The notes: a model not told the origin generated them from the letters alone. Shown: positions 15,263 to 25,225, counted from the first letter of the stretch. The stretch is DNA of 64,000 nt from Rhodosalinus sediminis (GCF_003385555.1 NZ_QOHR01000010.1:1-64000), one strand, 5' to 3'. Translations and numbers: made by a program.

Positions 15263-15844
15263 TTACCGCACCAGCACCAGCTCGCCGCCGGCGATCTCGA
15301 TGCGCTCGAAGCGATTCAGGTAGCTCATGCCGAGAAGCGACGAGGGCATCTCGCCGCTGTTGACCCAGGCGCGGAAACCCGGCGCGGCGAGCGGGCCGGA
15401 GCCGAGCCGCTCCAGCCGCACGGGCGCGGTCGCCACCTCGCCGTTCGCCGTCATCGCGCGGCCGAAATAGGCGAGGGAGTCGGTGTCGATCCCTGCGCGC
15501 TCGGCCGCGGCCTGCGTCAGCACAACCTGGCTCGCGCCGGTGTCCACGACGAAGCGCGTGGGCGTGCCGTTGACCTCGAGCGTCATGTAGTAGTGCCCGT
15601 CGGCCGCCCGCGGCACGGTGATCCGCCCCTCCTCGAGCGCGAGCGTCTGGCGCGGCGCGACGGTCTGGCGGATGTCGCCCCAAAGCCCGACGGCCGCGAT
15701 CACGCCGAGAAAGATCAGCCCCCAGACGGCGGCGTACTGCATCATGCGCCCGAGGCCGCCGCGCGCCTGCAGGAACAGCCAGAACGCCACCGCCGCCCCG
15801 AGCAGCAGCAGGTAGGTCAGCTGTGCGATCTGGTCTCCGGTCAT
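15263..15844 (-). CDS. TIGR02281-type retroviral-like aspartic protease
   Basis: A 193-residue membrane-anchored protease. Two hydrophobic helices at about residues 8-26 and 36-53 are followed by a clan AA domain with the catalytic FVVDTGASQVVLT motif (Asp near residue 102) and the flap/hydrophobic-core sequence SSLLGMSYLNRF. Such proteins act as homodimers, here presumably with the catalytic domain outside the membrane. It stands between nagA (convergent) and marC (same strand, 46 bases upstream). The physiological substrate in this order is unknown. Confidence 0.9.
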   Translation of the reverse strand: MTGDQIAQLTYLLLLGAAVAFWLFLQARGGLGRMMQYAAVWGLIFLGVIAAVGLWGDIRQTVAPRQTLALEEGRITVPRAADGHYYMTLEVNGTPTRFVVDTGASQVVLTQAAAERAGIDTDSLAYFGRAMTANGEVATAPVRLERLGSGPLAAPGFRAWVNSGEMPSSLLGMSYLNRFERIEIAGGELVLVR

Positions 15845-15890
15845 GCGCGGCCCTCCGTCGCCCTCTATCTAGGGGCGGCGCGCGGCGGTT

Positions 15891-16508
15891 TCACGCCCCG
15901 ATCACGCCGATCTCGCGCACGCCGTCGATCACGAACTGCACCGAGAGCGCGGCGAGCAGCATGCCGAGCAGCCGCGTGACCACGTTGACGCCGACGCGCC
16001 CGAGCGCGCGCTCGATCAGCGGCGCGGCGAGAAAGAGCACGAAGGCGAGCGCGACCACCGCCAGCATCACCCCGCAGACCGCCGCGAGCCCGGCGAGCCC
16101 CGGCCGCGCGCCGGTGAGCAGGATCATCGAGGCGATCGCCCCCGGCCCCGCGATCAGCGGGATCGCCAGCGGAAAGACCGAGGGGTCGGGGCGGTCCTCC
16201 ACCGTCTGGTCCTCGCGCCGCTGCGTGCGCCGCTCGAAGAGCATGTCGAGCGCGGTGAGGAACAAAAGGATGCCGCCCGCGATGCGGAAGGCGGGCATCG
16301 AGATGCCGACGAAGCCCAGCACCGCCTCGCCGAAAGCCGCGAAGAGCGCGAGGATCGCGATCGAGATCAGGCAGGCCCTCGCCGCGACCGCGCGCCGCTC
16401 CGCCGCCGGCTGTCCGGCGGTCAGCGCGACGAACATCGGCGTGAGCCCGACGGGATCGATCACGACGAAGAGCGTCGCGAAGGCGGTGACGAGAAAGGCG
16501 ATATCCAC
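15891..16508 (-). CDS. MarC-family integral membrane protein
   Basis: A 205-residue protein with six hydrophobic helices. The N-terminal LFVVIDPVGLTPMFVALT and the second-half FPLAIPLIAGPGAIASMIL are the repeated family motifs (DP-G-P and P-aGPGai). MarC/UPF0056 proteins are inner-membrane proteins without an agreed function; the early link with multidrug resistance was not upheld. It sits 40 bases downstream of the ABC-F gene on the same strand. Confidence 0.92.
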   Translation of the reverse strand: MDIAFLVTAFATLFVVIDPVGLTPMFVALTAGQPAAERRAVAARACLISIAILALFAAFGEAVLGFVGISMPAFRIAGGILLFLTALDMLFERRTQRREDQTVEDRPDPSVFPLAIPLIAGPGAIASMILLTGARPGLAGLAAVCGVMLAVVALAFVLFLAAPLIERALGRVGVNVVTRLLGMLLAALSVQFVIDGVREIGVIGA

Positions 16509-16548
16509 GCCCGCACTCTCGCGCGCGTGGGGGCGGGGCGCAAGCGGC

Positions 16549-18396
16549 TCAGGCGTCCTGCGCCGCCTCCAGCCGCTCCATCGCGCGGACCCAGAGCGCC
16601 TCGGCGCGCTCGAGCCCCTCCATGACCTCGGCGTACTTGCGCTGCCAGACCGCGGCCTCGTCGGCGCGCTCGGGCGCGTAGAGGGCGGGATCGGCGAGCT
16701 TCTTCGCCAGCTTCTCGCGCATCTCGGTCAGTTTCTCGACCCGGTCCTCGCAGCGCCGCGCCTCCGAGCGCAGCTCGGTGAGGCGCTCCTTCGACGGCCC
16801 GGGCTTCGGCTTGACGGGCTTGCGCGGCGCGGTCCGCTCGGGCTGCGAAAGCTCGGTGCGGTACCGCTCCAGATCGCCCTCGTAGGGCGCGACCGTGCCG
16901 TCCGCGACGCGCCAGAGACGGTCGGCCACGAGGCTCAGCAGGTGGAAGTCGTGCGCCACGAGGATCACCGCGCCCGAGTAGGCCGTCAGCGCCTCCACGA
17001 GCGCCTCGCGGCTCTCGATGTCGAGGTGGTTCGTCGGCTCGTCGAGGATCAGCAGGTGCGGCGCGTCGAGCGTGGCGATCAGCAGCGCGAGCCGCGCCTT
17101 CTGCCCGCCCGAGAGGCGCGCGACCTCGGTGTCGGCCTGCGCGGCGTGCAGCCCGAAGCCCGCGAGCCGCGCGCGGTGGCGCGGCGGCGCCTCCCCGGGG
17201 CGCAGCCGCGCGAGATGCGCGAGCGGCGTCTCGTCGGCGCGCAGCTCGTCGAGCTGGTGCTGCGCGAAATAGCCGATGCGCAGCTTCGGCGCCGCGATGC
17301 GCCGCCCCTCCATAAGCGCCAGCCGGTCGGCGAGCACCTTGGCGAGCGTGGACTTGCCCTGTCCGTTGCGGCCCAGAAGCGCGATGCGGTCGTCCTGATC
17401 GATGCGCAGGTCGAGACGCTTCAGCACCGCGCGTCCGTCGTAGCCGGCCGCCGCGCCCTCGAGCCGCAGGATCGGCGGCGAGAGCTGGTCCGGCTCGGGA
17501 AAGGTGAAGCGCTGCGCGGTGGCCTCCTCCGGCGCGGCGATGGGCTCCATCTTGGCCAGCATCTTGAGCCGCGCCTGCGCTTGGCGCGCCTTGTCGGCCT
17601 TGTAGCGGAAGCGGTCCACGTAGCTCTGCAGGTGGGCGCGCCGCGCCTCCTGTTTCTTCGCCTCCGCCGCCTGCGCGGCGCGGCGCTCCGCGCGGCCGCG
17701 GGCGAAGGCGTCGTAGCCCCCGGTCCAGAGGGTGAGCTTGCGCTCCTCGAGGTGGAGGATGTGGCCCACCGCCCGGTTCAGAAGCTCCCGGTCGTGCGAG
17801 ATCAGCAGCACCGTGTGCGGGTAGCGCTGCAGATACCCCTCGAGCCAGAGCGCCCCCTCGAGGTCGAGGTAGTTCGTCGGCTCGTCCAGCAGCAGCAGGT
17901 CGGGCTGCGCGAAGAGGACGCCGGCGAGCGCCACGCGCATCCGCCAGCCACCCGAGAAGGCCGCGCAGGGCATCGCCTGTTCCGCCTCGGTGAAGCCGAG
18001 CCCCGAGAGGATCGCCGCCGCGCGCCCCTCGGCCGACCAGGCGTCGATGTCGGCGAGCCGCGTCTGGATCTCGGCGATGCGGTCGGGGTCGCGCGCCGTC
18101 TCCGCCTCGGCCAGCAGCCCCGCGCGCTCGGTGTCGGCGGCGAGCACCGTGTCGAGGAGCGAGACGTCGGAGGCCGGCGCCTCCTGCGCGACGCCGCCGA
18201 TGCGCGCGCGCGGCGGCAGCGCGATCTCGCCCCCGTCGAGCGACAGCTCGCCCCGGATCAGCCGGAAGAGGGTGGTCTTGCCGGTCCCGTTGCGCCCGAC
18301 GAGGCCCACCTTGTGACCGGCCGGAATGGTCGCCGAGGCCTGCTCGAAGAGCGGCCGGCCCTCGACCGAATAGGAAATGTCCTCGATCCGCAGCAT
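16549..18396 (-). CDS. ABC-F family ATPase (YheS/Uup-like)
   Basis: A 615-residue soluble protein with two ABC domains and no membrane helices. Domain 1 has Walker A GRNGTGKTT, signature FSGGWRMR and Walker B LLLLDEPTNYLD. Domain 2 has GRNGQGKST, LSGGQKAR and LLILDEPTNHLD. A charged linker between the domains (about residues 240-300) and a C-terminal coiled coil complete the ABC-F architecture. These proteins bind the ribosomal E site and relieve stalled translation. The ATG at 18396 (MLRIEDISY) is the family start; the frame runs on upstream for 119 codons of GC-rich sequence without homologous character. Confidence 0.93.
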   Translation of the reverse strand: MLRIEDISYSVEGRPLFEQASATIPAGHKVGLVGRNGTGKTTLFRLIRGELSLDGGEIALPPRARIGGVAQEAPASDVSLLDTVLAADTERAGLLAEAETARDPDRIAEIQTRLADIDAWSAEGRAAAILSGLGFTEAEQAMPCAAFSGGWRMRVALAGVLFAQPDLLLLDEPTNYLDLEGALWLEGYLQRYPHTVLLISHDRELLNRAVGHILHLEERKLTLWTGGYDAFARGRAERRAAQAAEAKKQEARRAHLQSYVDRFRYKADKARQAQARLKMLAKMEPIAAPEEATAQRFTFPEPDQLSPPILRLEGAAAGYDGRAVLKRLDLRIDQDDRIALLGRNGQGKSTLAKVLADRLALMEGRRIAAPKLRIGYFAQHQLDELRADETPLAHLARLRPGEAPPRHRARLAGFGLHAAQADTEVARLSGGQKARLALLIATLDAPHLLILDEPTNHLDIESREALVEALTAYSGAVILVAHDFHLLSLVADRLWRVADGTVAPYEGDLERYRTELSQPERTAPRKPVKPKPGPSKERLTELRSEARRCEDRVEKLTEMREKLAKKLADPALYAPERADEAAVWQRKYAEVMEGLERAEALWVRAMERLEAAQDA

Positions 18397-18821
18397 GGCC
18401 GCGGTGTGACGCAGCCGCGGGGCCGGGTCAATCGGGGCGGCGGGCGAGAGCGCCGGGGCCGGGGGCATGCCGGTCGCCGGGGTCGCTGACGCGGCGCGCT
18501 CCCGTGCGCGATGCCGCGACCCATGCCGCGTTTGCAGGGACGTGACGCCTGAGCCCGCGGGCCGCCCGGGCCGGGCGCGGTGCGGGTGTCGGCCTGCTCG
18601 GGCGAGGTGGCAGACCCGCCGCCGGGCGAGGCGCCGAGCCCGCCACCCTTCGTATGGCAGACCACGCGCCCCGCGTGCAGGTCGCGCCGGCGCCACCCTG
18701 CACCCGGGCCGTGCCGTTGCGCTTTCCGTGATCGGCACGCGCTGCAAAGGCCCCACAGCCGGGCACCGTCCGGCTCACCGTGGTCGCCGGCCACCCCTGA
18801 GCGCGCCCGTTCGGCCCACGC
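18397..18821. other. 425-base stretch without a recognisable gene
   Basis: Lies between the ABC-F start and the tyrS stop. It contains several short overlapping open frames rich in Arg, Pro, Gly and Ala, with no ribosome site or conserved look. GGCAGACC occurs twice (within 18608-18662). It must hold the ABC-F promoter. No tRNA, terminator T-run or mobile-element end was found. Confidence 0.6.
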
Positions 18822-20075
18822 CTACTCCGCCAGCGTCACCAGCGCGTGGCGCTTCTTGCCGGCCGAGAGCTTCACCGGGCTCGCCAGCGCGGCGCGGTCG
18901 AGCATCCGCCCCGGATCGTCGAGCGGCGCGTCGTCGAGGCGTGCGCCGCCCTCCGCGATGAGCCGCTTCGCCTCCTTGCCGGACTTGGCGAGGCCCGCGC
19001 GCACGAAGAGCTGCGCGACCGAGATGCCGTCGGCGATCTCCTCCGCGCCGAGCTCGAGCCGCGGCAGGTCCTCGCCCGTGCCGCCCCGCTCGAAGACCTC
19101 GCGCGCCGTGGCCTCCGCCGCGGCGGCGGCCTCGGCTCCGTGCAGGAGCGTCGTGACCTCGTTGGCGAGCCGGATCTTCGCCGCGTTGATCTCCGCGCCG
19201 CCCAAGGCGCCGAGGCGGTCGCATTCCTCCACCGGAAGCTCGGTGTAGAGCTTGAGGAAGCGGCCAACGTCGGCGTCCATCGTGTTGCGCCAGAACTGCC
19301 AGAAGGCGTAGGGCGAGGTGAGCTCGGCGTCGAGCCAGACCGCGCCGTCGGCGGTCTTGCCCATCTTGCGCCCGTCGGCCGTCGTCAGCAGCGGCGAGGT
19401 CAGCCCGAAGAGCTCCACCTGATCGGTGCGCCGGGCGAGGTCCACGCCGTTGACGATGTTGCCCCACTGGTCCGAGCCGCCCATCTGCAGCCGGCAGCCG
19501 TAGCGGCGCCAGAGCTCCACGAAGTCGTAGGCCTGCAGGATCATGTAGTTGAACTCGAGGAAGCTGAGCGACTGCTCCCGGTCGAGGCGGGATTTCACGC
19601 TTTCGAAGGAGAGCATCCGGTTCACGCTGAAATGCCGGCCCACGTCGCGCAGGAAGGCGAGGTAGTTGAGCCCGTCGAGCCACTCGGCGTTGTCGACCAT
19701 GAGCGCGTCGGTCTCGCCCGCGCCGTAGGCGACGTAGGCGGCGAAGACGCGCCGGATGCCCTCGATGTTCTCGGCGATCTGCTCGGGCGTGAGCAGCGGG
19801 CGCTCGTCGGCGCGGAAGGACGGGTCGCCCACCTTCGTCGTGCCCCCGCCCATGAGCGTGATCGGGCGGTGGCCCGTCTTCTGCAGCCAGCGCAGCATCA
19901 TGATCTGGATGAGCGAGCCCACGTGCAGCGAGCGCGCCGTGGCGTCGAAGCCGATGTAGGCGGTCACCGGCCCGGCGGCGAGCGCGGCGTCGAGCGCCTC
20001 GGCGTCGGTGCAGCCGTGCAGGAAGCCGCGCTCGGCCATCACCTGCATGAAGTCGGATTTCGGTCGCTCGGTCAT
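18822..20075 (-). CDS. tyrS: Tyrosyl-tRNA synthetase
   Basis: A 417-residue class I synthetase that charges tRNA-Tyr. The HIGH-type motif is HVGSL, in [11 protein letters not shown]. The tyrosine-binding YIGFDATA and the LQAYDFVEL and [10 protein letters not shown] blocks are present, and the KMSKS loop is KMGKT. A C-terminal S4 RNA-binding domain starts near residue 350 ([19 protein letters not shown]). I use the ATG at 20075 (MTERPKSDF); the frame continues upstream across the anmK promoter region without plausible coding. It is divergent from anmK. Confidence 0.96.
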   Translation of the reverse strand: MTERPKSDFMQVMAERGFLHGCTDAEALDAALAAGPVTAYIGFDATARSLHVGSLIQIMMLRWLQKTGHRPITLMGGGTTKVGDPSFRADERPLLTPEQIAENIEGIRRVFAAYVAYGAGETDALMVDNAEWLDGLNYLAFLRDVGRHFSVNRMLSFESVKSRLDREQSLSFLEFNYMILQAYDFVELWRRYGCRLQMGGSDQWGNIVNGVDLARRTDQVELFGLTSPLLTTADGRKMGKTADGAVWLDAELTSPYAFWQFWRNTMDADVGRFLKLYTELPVEECDRLGALGGAEINAAKIRLANEVTTLLHGAEAAAAAEATAREVFERGGTGEDLPRLELGAEEIADGISVAQLFVRAGLAKSGKEAKRLIAEGGARLDDAPLDDPGRMLDRAALASPVKLSAGKKRHALVTLAE

Positions 20076-20142
20076 CGGCCCCCGCGCTCTTGCCTGCTGC
20101 GCGGCGCGTCTATACTGGCGGGAGCCGCGGAGGGGAAGGGCG

Positions 20143-21234
20143 ATGATCGACGGACCGGTCCGGGCGCTCGGCGCGATGTCGGGCACCTCGCTCGACGGGG
20201 TGGACGCCGCGCTCCTGCGTACCGACGGAGAGCGCATCTCGGGCTTCGGGCGGACGGGCTACCGCGAGTATTCCGGACCCGAGCGCGCGGCGCTGCGCGC
20301 GGCGCTGGGCAAATGGCCGGGCGACGCCCTCGGCGACGCGCCCCGCGTGGTGCAGCACGCCCACGCGGTCCTGCTGGCCGAGTTTCCCGAGGCCGCGATC
20401 GTGGGCTTTCACGGCCAGACCCTCGCGCATGACCCGAGGGGCCGCGGCACGCATCAGATCGGCGACGGCGCGGCGCTCGCCACCGCGCTCGGGCGGCCGG
20501 TGGTCTGGGATTTCCGCTCCGCCGACGTGCGCCTTGGCGGCGAGGGCGCGCCGCTCGCGCCCTTCTACCACTTCGCGCTGGCGAAATGGCTGGGCGCGAC
20601 GCGCCCGCTCGCCTTTCTCAACCTCGGCGGTGTCGGCAACCTGACGTGGATCGACCCCGCCTGCGCCGCGCCCGAGGAGACGGGCGCGCTGCTCGCCTTC
20701 GACACGGGGCCCGCGAACGCGCCGCTCGACGACCTGATGCAGGCGCGCCGCGGGGCGCGGTGCGACACGGGCGGCGCGCTCGCCGCGCGGGGGCGCGTGG
20801 CCGAGGGCGCGCTCGAGCGGGTGATGGCGGCGCATTACTTCGACCGGATGCCGCCCAAGTCCCTCGACCGGGGCGATTTCGGCTTCCTCTCGGGGCTGGT
20901 CGCCGGGATGTCCGACGCCGACGCGGCGGCGACGCTGACGGCGGCGGTGGCCGCCTCCGTGATGCGCGGGATGGAGCATTGCCCGGCGCCGCCCGAGCGG
21001 CTGCTCGTCACCGGGGGCGGGCGGCACAACCCGGTGATGATGGAGATGCTCGCCGCCGCGCTCGACTGCCCCGTCGCGCCGGTCGAGGCGGCGGGCCTCG
21101 ACGGCGACATGCTCGAGGCGCAGGCCTTCGCCCATCTCGCCGTGCGCGTCGCGCGCGGGCTGCCGACCTCCGCCCCCGGCACGACCGGCGTGCGCGCCGC
21201 GGTGGGCGGCGGCACCCTCTCGCGCCCGGTCTGA
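20143..21234 (+). CDS. anmK: Anhydro-N-acetylmuramic acid kinase
   Basis: A 363-residue ASKHA-fold kinase that phosphorylates and opens 1,6-anhydro-MurNAc during murein recycling. Family hallmarks are [15 protein letters not shown] at the N-terminus, [35 protein letters not shown] and [12 protein letters not shown]. The ATG at 20143 follows GGAGGGGAAGG. It is divergent from tyrS by 67 bases. The next gene (zwf) lies 216 bases downstream, beyond two large palindromes. Confidence 0.96.
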   Translation: MIDGPVRALGAMSGTSLDGVDAALLRTDGERISGFGRTGYREYSGPERAALRAALGKWPGDALGDAPRVVQHAHAVLLAEFPEAAIVGFHGQTLAHDPRGRGTHQIGDGAALATALGRPVVWDFRSADVRLGGEGAPLAPFYHFALAKWLGATRPLAFLNLGGVGNLTWIDPACAAPEETGALLAFDTGPANAPLDDLMQARRGARCDTGGALAARGRVAEGALERVMAAHYFDRMPPKSLDRGDFGFLSGLVAGMSDADAAATLTAAVAASVMRGMEHCPAPPERLLVTGGGRHNPVMMEMLAAALDCPVAPVEAAGLDGDMLEAQAFAHLAVRVARGLPTSAPGTTGVRAAVGGGTLSRPV

Positions 21235-21363
21235 GCGGGGGGGCGGCGGGGCTGCGCGACCCGCGGCGCGTGCTGCCTCCGATCCAGCGCGGCGAGCAAA
21301 CGCCCCGCGTCGCGCGCCATCGCGCCAATGCGGGCAGACGCCGCGCCCCGCGCCGGCCCCCGC

Positions 21364-21389
21364 GCCAAGGGCCTTGCAAGGCCCTTGGC
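21364..21389. repeat. Perfect 26-base palindrome, CTTGCAAG core (first of a pair)
   Basis: The half-site GCCAAGGGCCTTG is followed directly by its exact reverse complement. It lies between anmK and zwf and overlaps the second palindrome by three bases. There is no T-run, so it is not a textbook terminator on either strand. Confidence 0.92.
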
Positions 21390-21414
21390 CAAGGCGCTTG
21401 CAAGCGCCTTGGCC
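21387..21414. repeat. Perfect 28-base palindrome, CTTGCAAG core (second of a pair)
   Basis: The half-site GGCCAAGGCGCTTG is followed by its exact reverse complement. It shares CCAAGG and the CTTGCAAG centre with the adjacent palindrome but differs by compensating changes (GCC versus CGC) that keep the symmetry. It ends 36 bases before the zwf ATG, so it could lie in the zwf leader. Confidence 0.92.
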
Positions 21415-21450
21415 CTGTCCCCGCCCGGCGCGCTTCGCTATACCGGGGGC

Positions 21451-22875
21451 ATGGTCTCCCGCGTCATTCCCGTCGAGCCCTTCGAGCTCATCGTCTTCGG
21501 CGCCACCGGCGATCTGGCGCGCAAGAAGATCCTGCCCGCGCTCTGGCGCCGCTTCCGCGCCGGGCAGATGCCCGAGGGCGCGCGGGTCATCGGCGCCGCG
21601 CGCACCGAGCTCGACACCGACGGCTGGCGGCGCATGGTGGCCGAGGCGATCGGCCCGGCGGAGGGCCTCGACGCCTTTCTCGAGCGGCTCGCCTACGTCA
21701 CGCTCGACGCGACCGGCGAGGCCGGCTGGCCCGAGCTGCGCGCCGCTTGCGGCGCGCCGGAGGTGCGGGCGGTCTATTTCTCGGTCGCGCCCGCGCTCTT
21801 CGCCCCGCTCGCCGAGCGGGTGCGCGCCCACGGCCTCGCCGACGGCGAGACGCGCGTGGTGGTCGAGAAGCCCTTCGGCCACGATCTCGCCTCCGCGCGT
21901 GCGCTCAACGCCGCGCTCGCCGCGCAGTTCTCCGAGGATCAGATCTACCGGATCGACCATTACCTCGGGAAGGAGACGGTGCAGAACCTGATGGCGGTGC
22001 GCTTCGGCAACATGCTCTTCGAGCCGCTCTGGAACGCGCAATACGTCGATCACATCCAGATCACCGTGGCCGAGCAGGTCGGCGTCGCGGGCCGCGCCGA
22101 GTACTACGACCACGCGGGCGCCATGCGCGACATGGTGCAGAACCACCTGATGCAGCTTCTCTGCCTGACCGCGATGGAGCCGCCCGCGCGCTTCGAGCCG
22201 GGCGCGGTGCGCGACGAGAAGCTCAAGGTGATCCGCGCGCTCGAGCCGCCGCGCTGGCTGGTGCGCGGGCAGTACGGCGCGGGGCAGGGGCAGGCGGCCT
22301 ATGTCGACGACGTGGGCGCGCCGGCGAGCGGGACGGAGACCTTCGTCGCCCTGCGCGCCGAGGTCGGCAACTGGCGCTGGGTCGGCACGCCCTTCTACCT
22401 GCGCACGGGCAAGCGGCTCTCGGCGCGCTCCTCCGAGATCGCGGTGGTCTTCAAGGACACGCCGCATTCGATCTTCGGCATCGACGCGGGCGCGCACCGC
22501 AACATCCTCGCCATCCAGCTTCAGCCGAACGAGGGGATGAAGCTCTGGATGACGATCAAGGAGCCCGGGCCCGGCGGCATGCGGCTTCTGGACGTGCCGC
22601 TCGACATGACCTTCGCCGAGACGCTGGGGCCGGAGGCGGAGCTCATCGCCGACGCCTACGAGCGGCTGATCATGGACGTGATCCGTGGCAATCAGACGCT
22701 CTTCATGCGCGGCGACGAGGTGGAGGCGGCCTGGGCCTGGACGGACGCCGCGATCGCGGGCTTCGAGGCCGCCGGCGAGCGGCCCGAGGTCTATCCCGCC
22801 GGCTCCGACGGGCCGCGCGGCGCGGAGCGCATGATGGCGCGGGACCAGCGCCTCTGGCGCGAGATCGCGGGCTGA
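21451..22875 (+). CDS. zwf: Glucose-6-phosphate 1-dehydrogenase
   Basis: A 474-residue enzyme that oxidises glucose-6-phosphate to 6-phosphogluconolactone, feeding the Entner-Doudoroff and pentose-phosphate routes. The NADP fold is FGATGDLARKKILPALW near residue 12, and the catalytic-site signature is YRIDHYLGKETVQNL. Length is normal for bacteria. The ATG at 21451 begins the conserved N-terminus; no strong ribosome site precedes it, and a GC-rich palindrome pair lies 36 bases upstream. It is the first gene of zwf-pgl-pgi. Confidence 0.97.
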   Translation: MVSRVIPVEPFELIVFGATGDLARKKILPALWRRFRAGQMPEGARVIGAARTELDTDGWRRMVAEAIGPAEGLDAFLERLAYVTLDATGEAGWPELRAACGAPEVRAVYFSVAPALFAPLAERVRAHGLADGETRVVVEKPFGHDLASARALNAALAAQFSEDQIYRIDHYLGKETVQNLMAVRFGNMLFEPLWNAQYVDHIQITVAEQVGVAGRAEYYDHAGAMRDMVQNHLMQLLCLTAMEPPARFEPGAVRDEKLKVIRALEPPRWLVRGQYGAGQGQAAYVDDVGAPASGTETFVALRAEVGNWRWVGTPFYLRTGKRLSARSSEIAVVFKDTPHSIFGIDAGAHRNILAIQLQPNEGMKLWMTIKEPGPGGMRLLDVPLDMTFAETLGPEAELIADAYERLIMDVIRGNQTLFMRGDEVEAAWAWTDAAIAGFEAAGERPEVYPAGSDGPRGAERMMARDQRLWREIAG

Positions 22876-22943
22876 GCGCCCCGGGGCTTGCCCGCGCCGC
22901 CCCGCGCGGGCAGGAATTGGGGACCGGGCCGCGGGAGGAAGCG

Positions 22944-23615
22944 ATGGACTTCGTCGAGTATGCCGACCGGGAGCTGATGGCGATCGACCTCGCCAACAAG
23001 CTCGCGGGCGCCCTGCGCGCCGCGCTCGCGCGGTCGGAGCGGGTGCTCTTCGCGGTGCCGGGCGGATCGACGCCGGGGCCGGTCTTCGACGCGCTCTGCG
23101 CCGCGCGGATCGACTGGGCCTCGGTGGACGTGCTCTTGACCGACGAGCGCTGGGTGCGGCCCGATCACCCCCGCTCCAACACCCGGCTGGTGCGCGAGCG
23201 GCTGCTGGTGGAGCGCGCCGCTGCGGCGACGCTCCTGCCGATGTATCAGCCGACCGACACGCCGGAGGAGGCCGTCGCCCGCGTGACCGAGGCGATCGCG
23301 CCGCATCTGCCGATCTCCGTGCTGCTGCTCGGCATGGGCGACGACGGGCATGTCGCCTCGCTCTTTCCGGGGACCGAGGGGCTCGCCGCCGCGCTGGCCG
23401 AGGATGCGGCGCCGGTCATGGCGCTCCGCCCGCCCGAGGCCGAGGAGCCGCGGCTCACGCTGACGCGGCCGGTGCTCGACGGCGCGCTCTCCAAGCACCT
23501 CGCGATCGTGGGCGAGACCAAGCGCGCGGTGCTGGAGCGCGCGCAGCGCCGCTCGGAGGCCGAGGCGCCGGTGCGCGCGGTGCTCGGCGGGCTCACGGTG
23601 CACTGGGCGCCATGA
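22944..23615 (+). CDS. pgl: 6-phosphogluconolactonase
   Basis: A 223-residue DevB-type lactonase acting on the Zwf product. Recognisable blocks are FAVPGGSTPGPVFDAL near the N-terminus, LLTDERWVRPDHPRSN, LLGMGDDGHVASLFPG and LTLTRPVLDGA. GGGAGGAAG lies before the ATG at 22944. It follows zwf by 68 bases, and its stop overlaps the pgi start by ATGA, indicating translational coupling. Confidence 0.96.
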   Translation: MDFVEYADRELMAIDLANKLAGALRAALARSERVLFAVPGGSTPGPVFDALCAARIDWASVDVLLTDERWVRPDHPRSNTRLVRERLLVERAAAATLLPMYQPTDTPEEAVARVTEAIAPHLPISVLLLGMGDDGHVASLFPGTEGLAAALAEDAAPVMALRPPEAEEPRLTLTRPVLDGALSKHLAIVGETKRAVLERAQRRSEAEAPVRAVLGGLTVHWAP

Positions 23616-25225
23616 GCGCGGCGGCGGAGAGCTGGGCGCGGCTCGACGCGCTGCGCGCCGCGCGCGAGGGCCGGCGCATCGCGGCGCTCTTCGAGGCCGA
23701 CCCCGAGCGCGCGGCGCGCTTCTCGGTGCGCGCGGGGGGCATGCTCCTCGACTATTCCAAGACGGCGATCGACGCGCCCGTGCGCGCCGCGCTCCTCGAT
23801 CTGGCCGCGGAGGCCGACGTCGCGGACCGGGCGCGCGCGATGATGGCGGGCGCGGTGGTCAACCCGACCGAGGGGCGCGCGGCGCTGCACACCGCGCTCC
23901 GCGCGCCCGAGGACGCGGGGCCGATCGAGGTCGGCGGCCGCAACGTGCTGCCGGAGGTGCACGCGACGCTGCGGCGGATGGAGGCCTTCGCCCGCGACGT
24001 GCGCGCGGGCCGCGCGCGGGGGCAGGGGGGCGCCTACACCGACGTCGTCAACATCGGCATCGGGGGCTCGGACCTCGGCCCGGCGATGGCGGTGCGCGCG
24101 CTTTCGCCTTACGCCGACGGGCCGCGCTGCCATTTCGTGGCCAACGTGGACGGCGCCGACATCGCCGACACGCTCGCGGGCCTCGATCCGGCGCGGACCC
24201 TGGTGATCGTCGCCTCCAAGACCTTCACCACCGTCGAGACCATGACCAACGCCGAGACCGCGCGCGCCTGGATGCGCCGGGCGGTCGCCGAGCCGGGGGT
24301 GCAGTTCGCCGCGCTCTCCACCGCCGCCGAGCGCACCGCCGCCTTCGGCATCCCCGGCGAGCGGGTCTTTCCCTTCGCCGACTGGGTGGGCGGGCGTTAC
24401 TCGATGTGGGGGCCGATCGGGCTGTCGCTGATGATCGCCATCGGGCCGGAGCGGTTCCGCGAGATGCTCGCCGGCGGGCACTGGATGGACCGGCATTTCC
24501 TCGAGGCGCCGCCCGACGCGAACCTCCCGCTGACGCTGGCGCTGACCGGGATCTGGCACGCGCAGGTCTGCGGGCACGCGACGCGGGCGGTGCTGCCCTA
24601 TGACCAGCGCCTCACGCGGCTGCCCGCCTACCTGCAGCAACTCGAGATGGAATCGAACGGCAAGGGGGTGACGGCGGCGGGCGAGGCGCCCGCGCGGCCC
24701 ACGGCGCCGGTCGTCTGGGGCGAGCCCGGGACCAACGCGCAGCACTCCTTCATGCAGCTCGTCCACCAGGGCACGCAGGTCGTGCCCTGCGAGTTCCTCG
24801 TCGCCGCCGAGGGGCATGCGCCCGATCTCGCCCATCACCACCGGCTGCTCGTGGCGAACTGCCTCGCGCAGGCGGAGGCGCTGATGCGCGGGCGGAGCCT
24901 CTCGGAGGCGCGGGCGATGCTCGCGGATCGCTTCGCGGGCGAGGAACTGGAGCGGCAGGCGCGCCAGCGCGTCTTTCCGGGCGACCGGCCGTCGGTGACG
25001 CTCGCCTATCCGAAGCTCACGCCGGAGATGCTGGGCCGGATCGTCGCGCTCTACGAGCACCGGGTCTTCGTCGAGGGGGTGATCCTCGGGATCAATTCCT
25101 TCGACCAGTGGGGCGTGGAACTCGGCAAGGAGCTCGCCGGGAGTTTGGAGCCGGCGCTGCGCGGGGAGGAGGTGGCGGCCTCCGGCTCCACGCTGGCGCT
25201 GGCGGCCTTCCTGCGGGGGGCGTGA
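23612..25225 (+). CDS. pgi: Glucose-6-phosphate isomerase
   Basis: A 537-residue phosphoglucose isomerase that interconverts glucose-6-phosphate and fructose-6-phosphate. Signatures are VNIGIGGSDLGPAM, IVASKTFTTVETMTNA, GGRYSMWGPIGL, the block around LEMESNGKG and the C-terminal NSFDQWGVELGK. It is coupled to pgl by a 4-base overlap. In this order the enzyme may run mainly from fructose-6-phosphate back into the Entner-Doudoroff route; the operon with zwf and pgl fits that. Confidence 0.97.
   Translation: MSAAAESWARLDALRAAREGRRIAALFEADPERAARFSVRAGGMLLDYSKTAIDAPVRAALLDLAAEADVADRARAMMAGAVVNPTEGRAALHTALRAPEDAGPIEVGGRNVLPEVHATLRRMEAFARDVRAGRARGQGGAYTDVVNIGIGGSDLGPAMAVRALSPYADGPRCHFVANVDGADIADTLAGLDPARTLVIVASKTFTTVETMTNAETARAWMRRAVAEPGVQFAALSTAAERTAAFGIPGERVFPFADWVGGRYSMWGPIGLSLMIAIGPERFREMLAGGHWMDRHFLEAPPDANLPLTLALTGIWHAQVCGHATRAVLPYDQRLTRLPAYLQQLEMESNGKGVTAAGEAPARPTAPVVWGEPGTNAQHSFMQLVHQGTQVVPCEFLVAAEGHAPDLAHHHRLLVANCLAQAEALMRGRSLSEARAMLADRFAGEELERQARQRVFPGDRPSVTLAYPKLTPEMLGRIVALYEHRVFVEGVILGINSFDQWGVELGKELAGSLEPALRGEEVAASGSTLALAAFLRGA

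Noticed and set aside
18397-18756. N-terminal extension of the ABC-F gene (119 codons)
   Set aside because: The family N-terminus begins at the ATG at 18396; the extension has no conserved features.
21364-21414. Rho-independent terminator of anmK
   Set aside because: The structure is fully palindromic and paired, without a T-run on either strand, so a simple terminator does not explain it, though it may still affect transcription.
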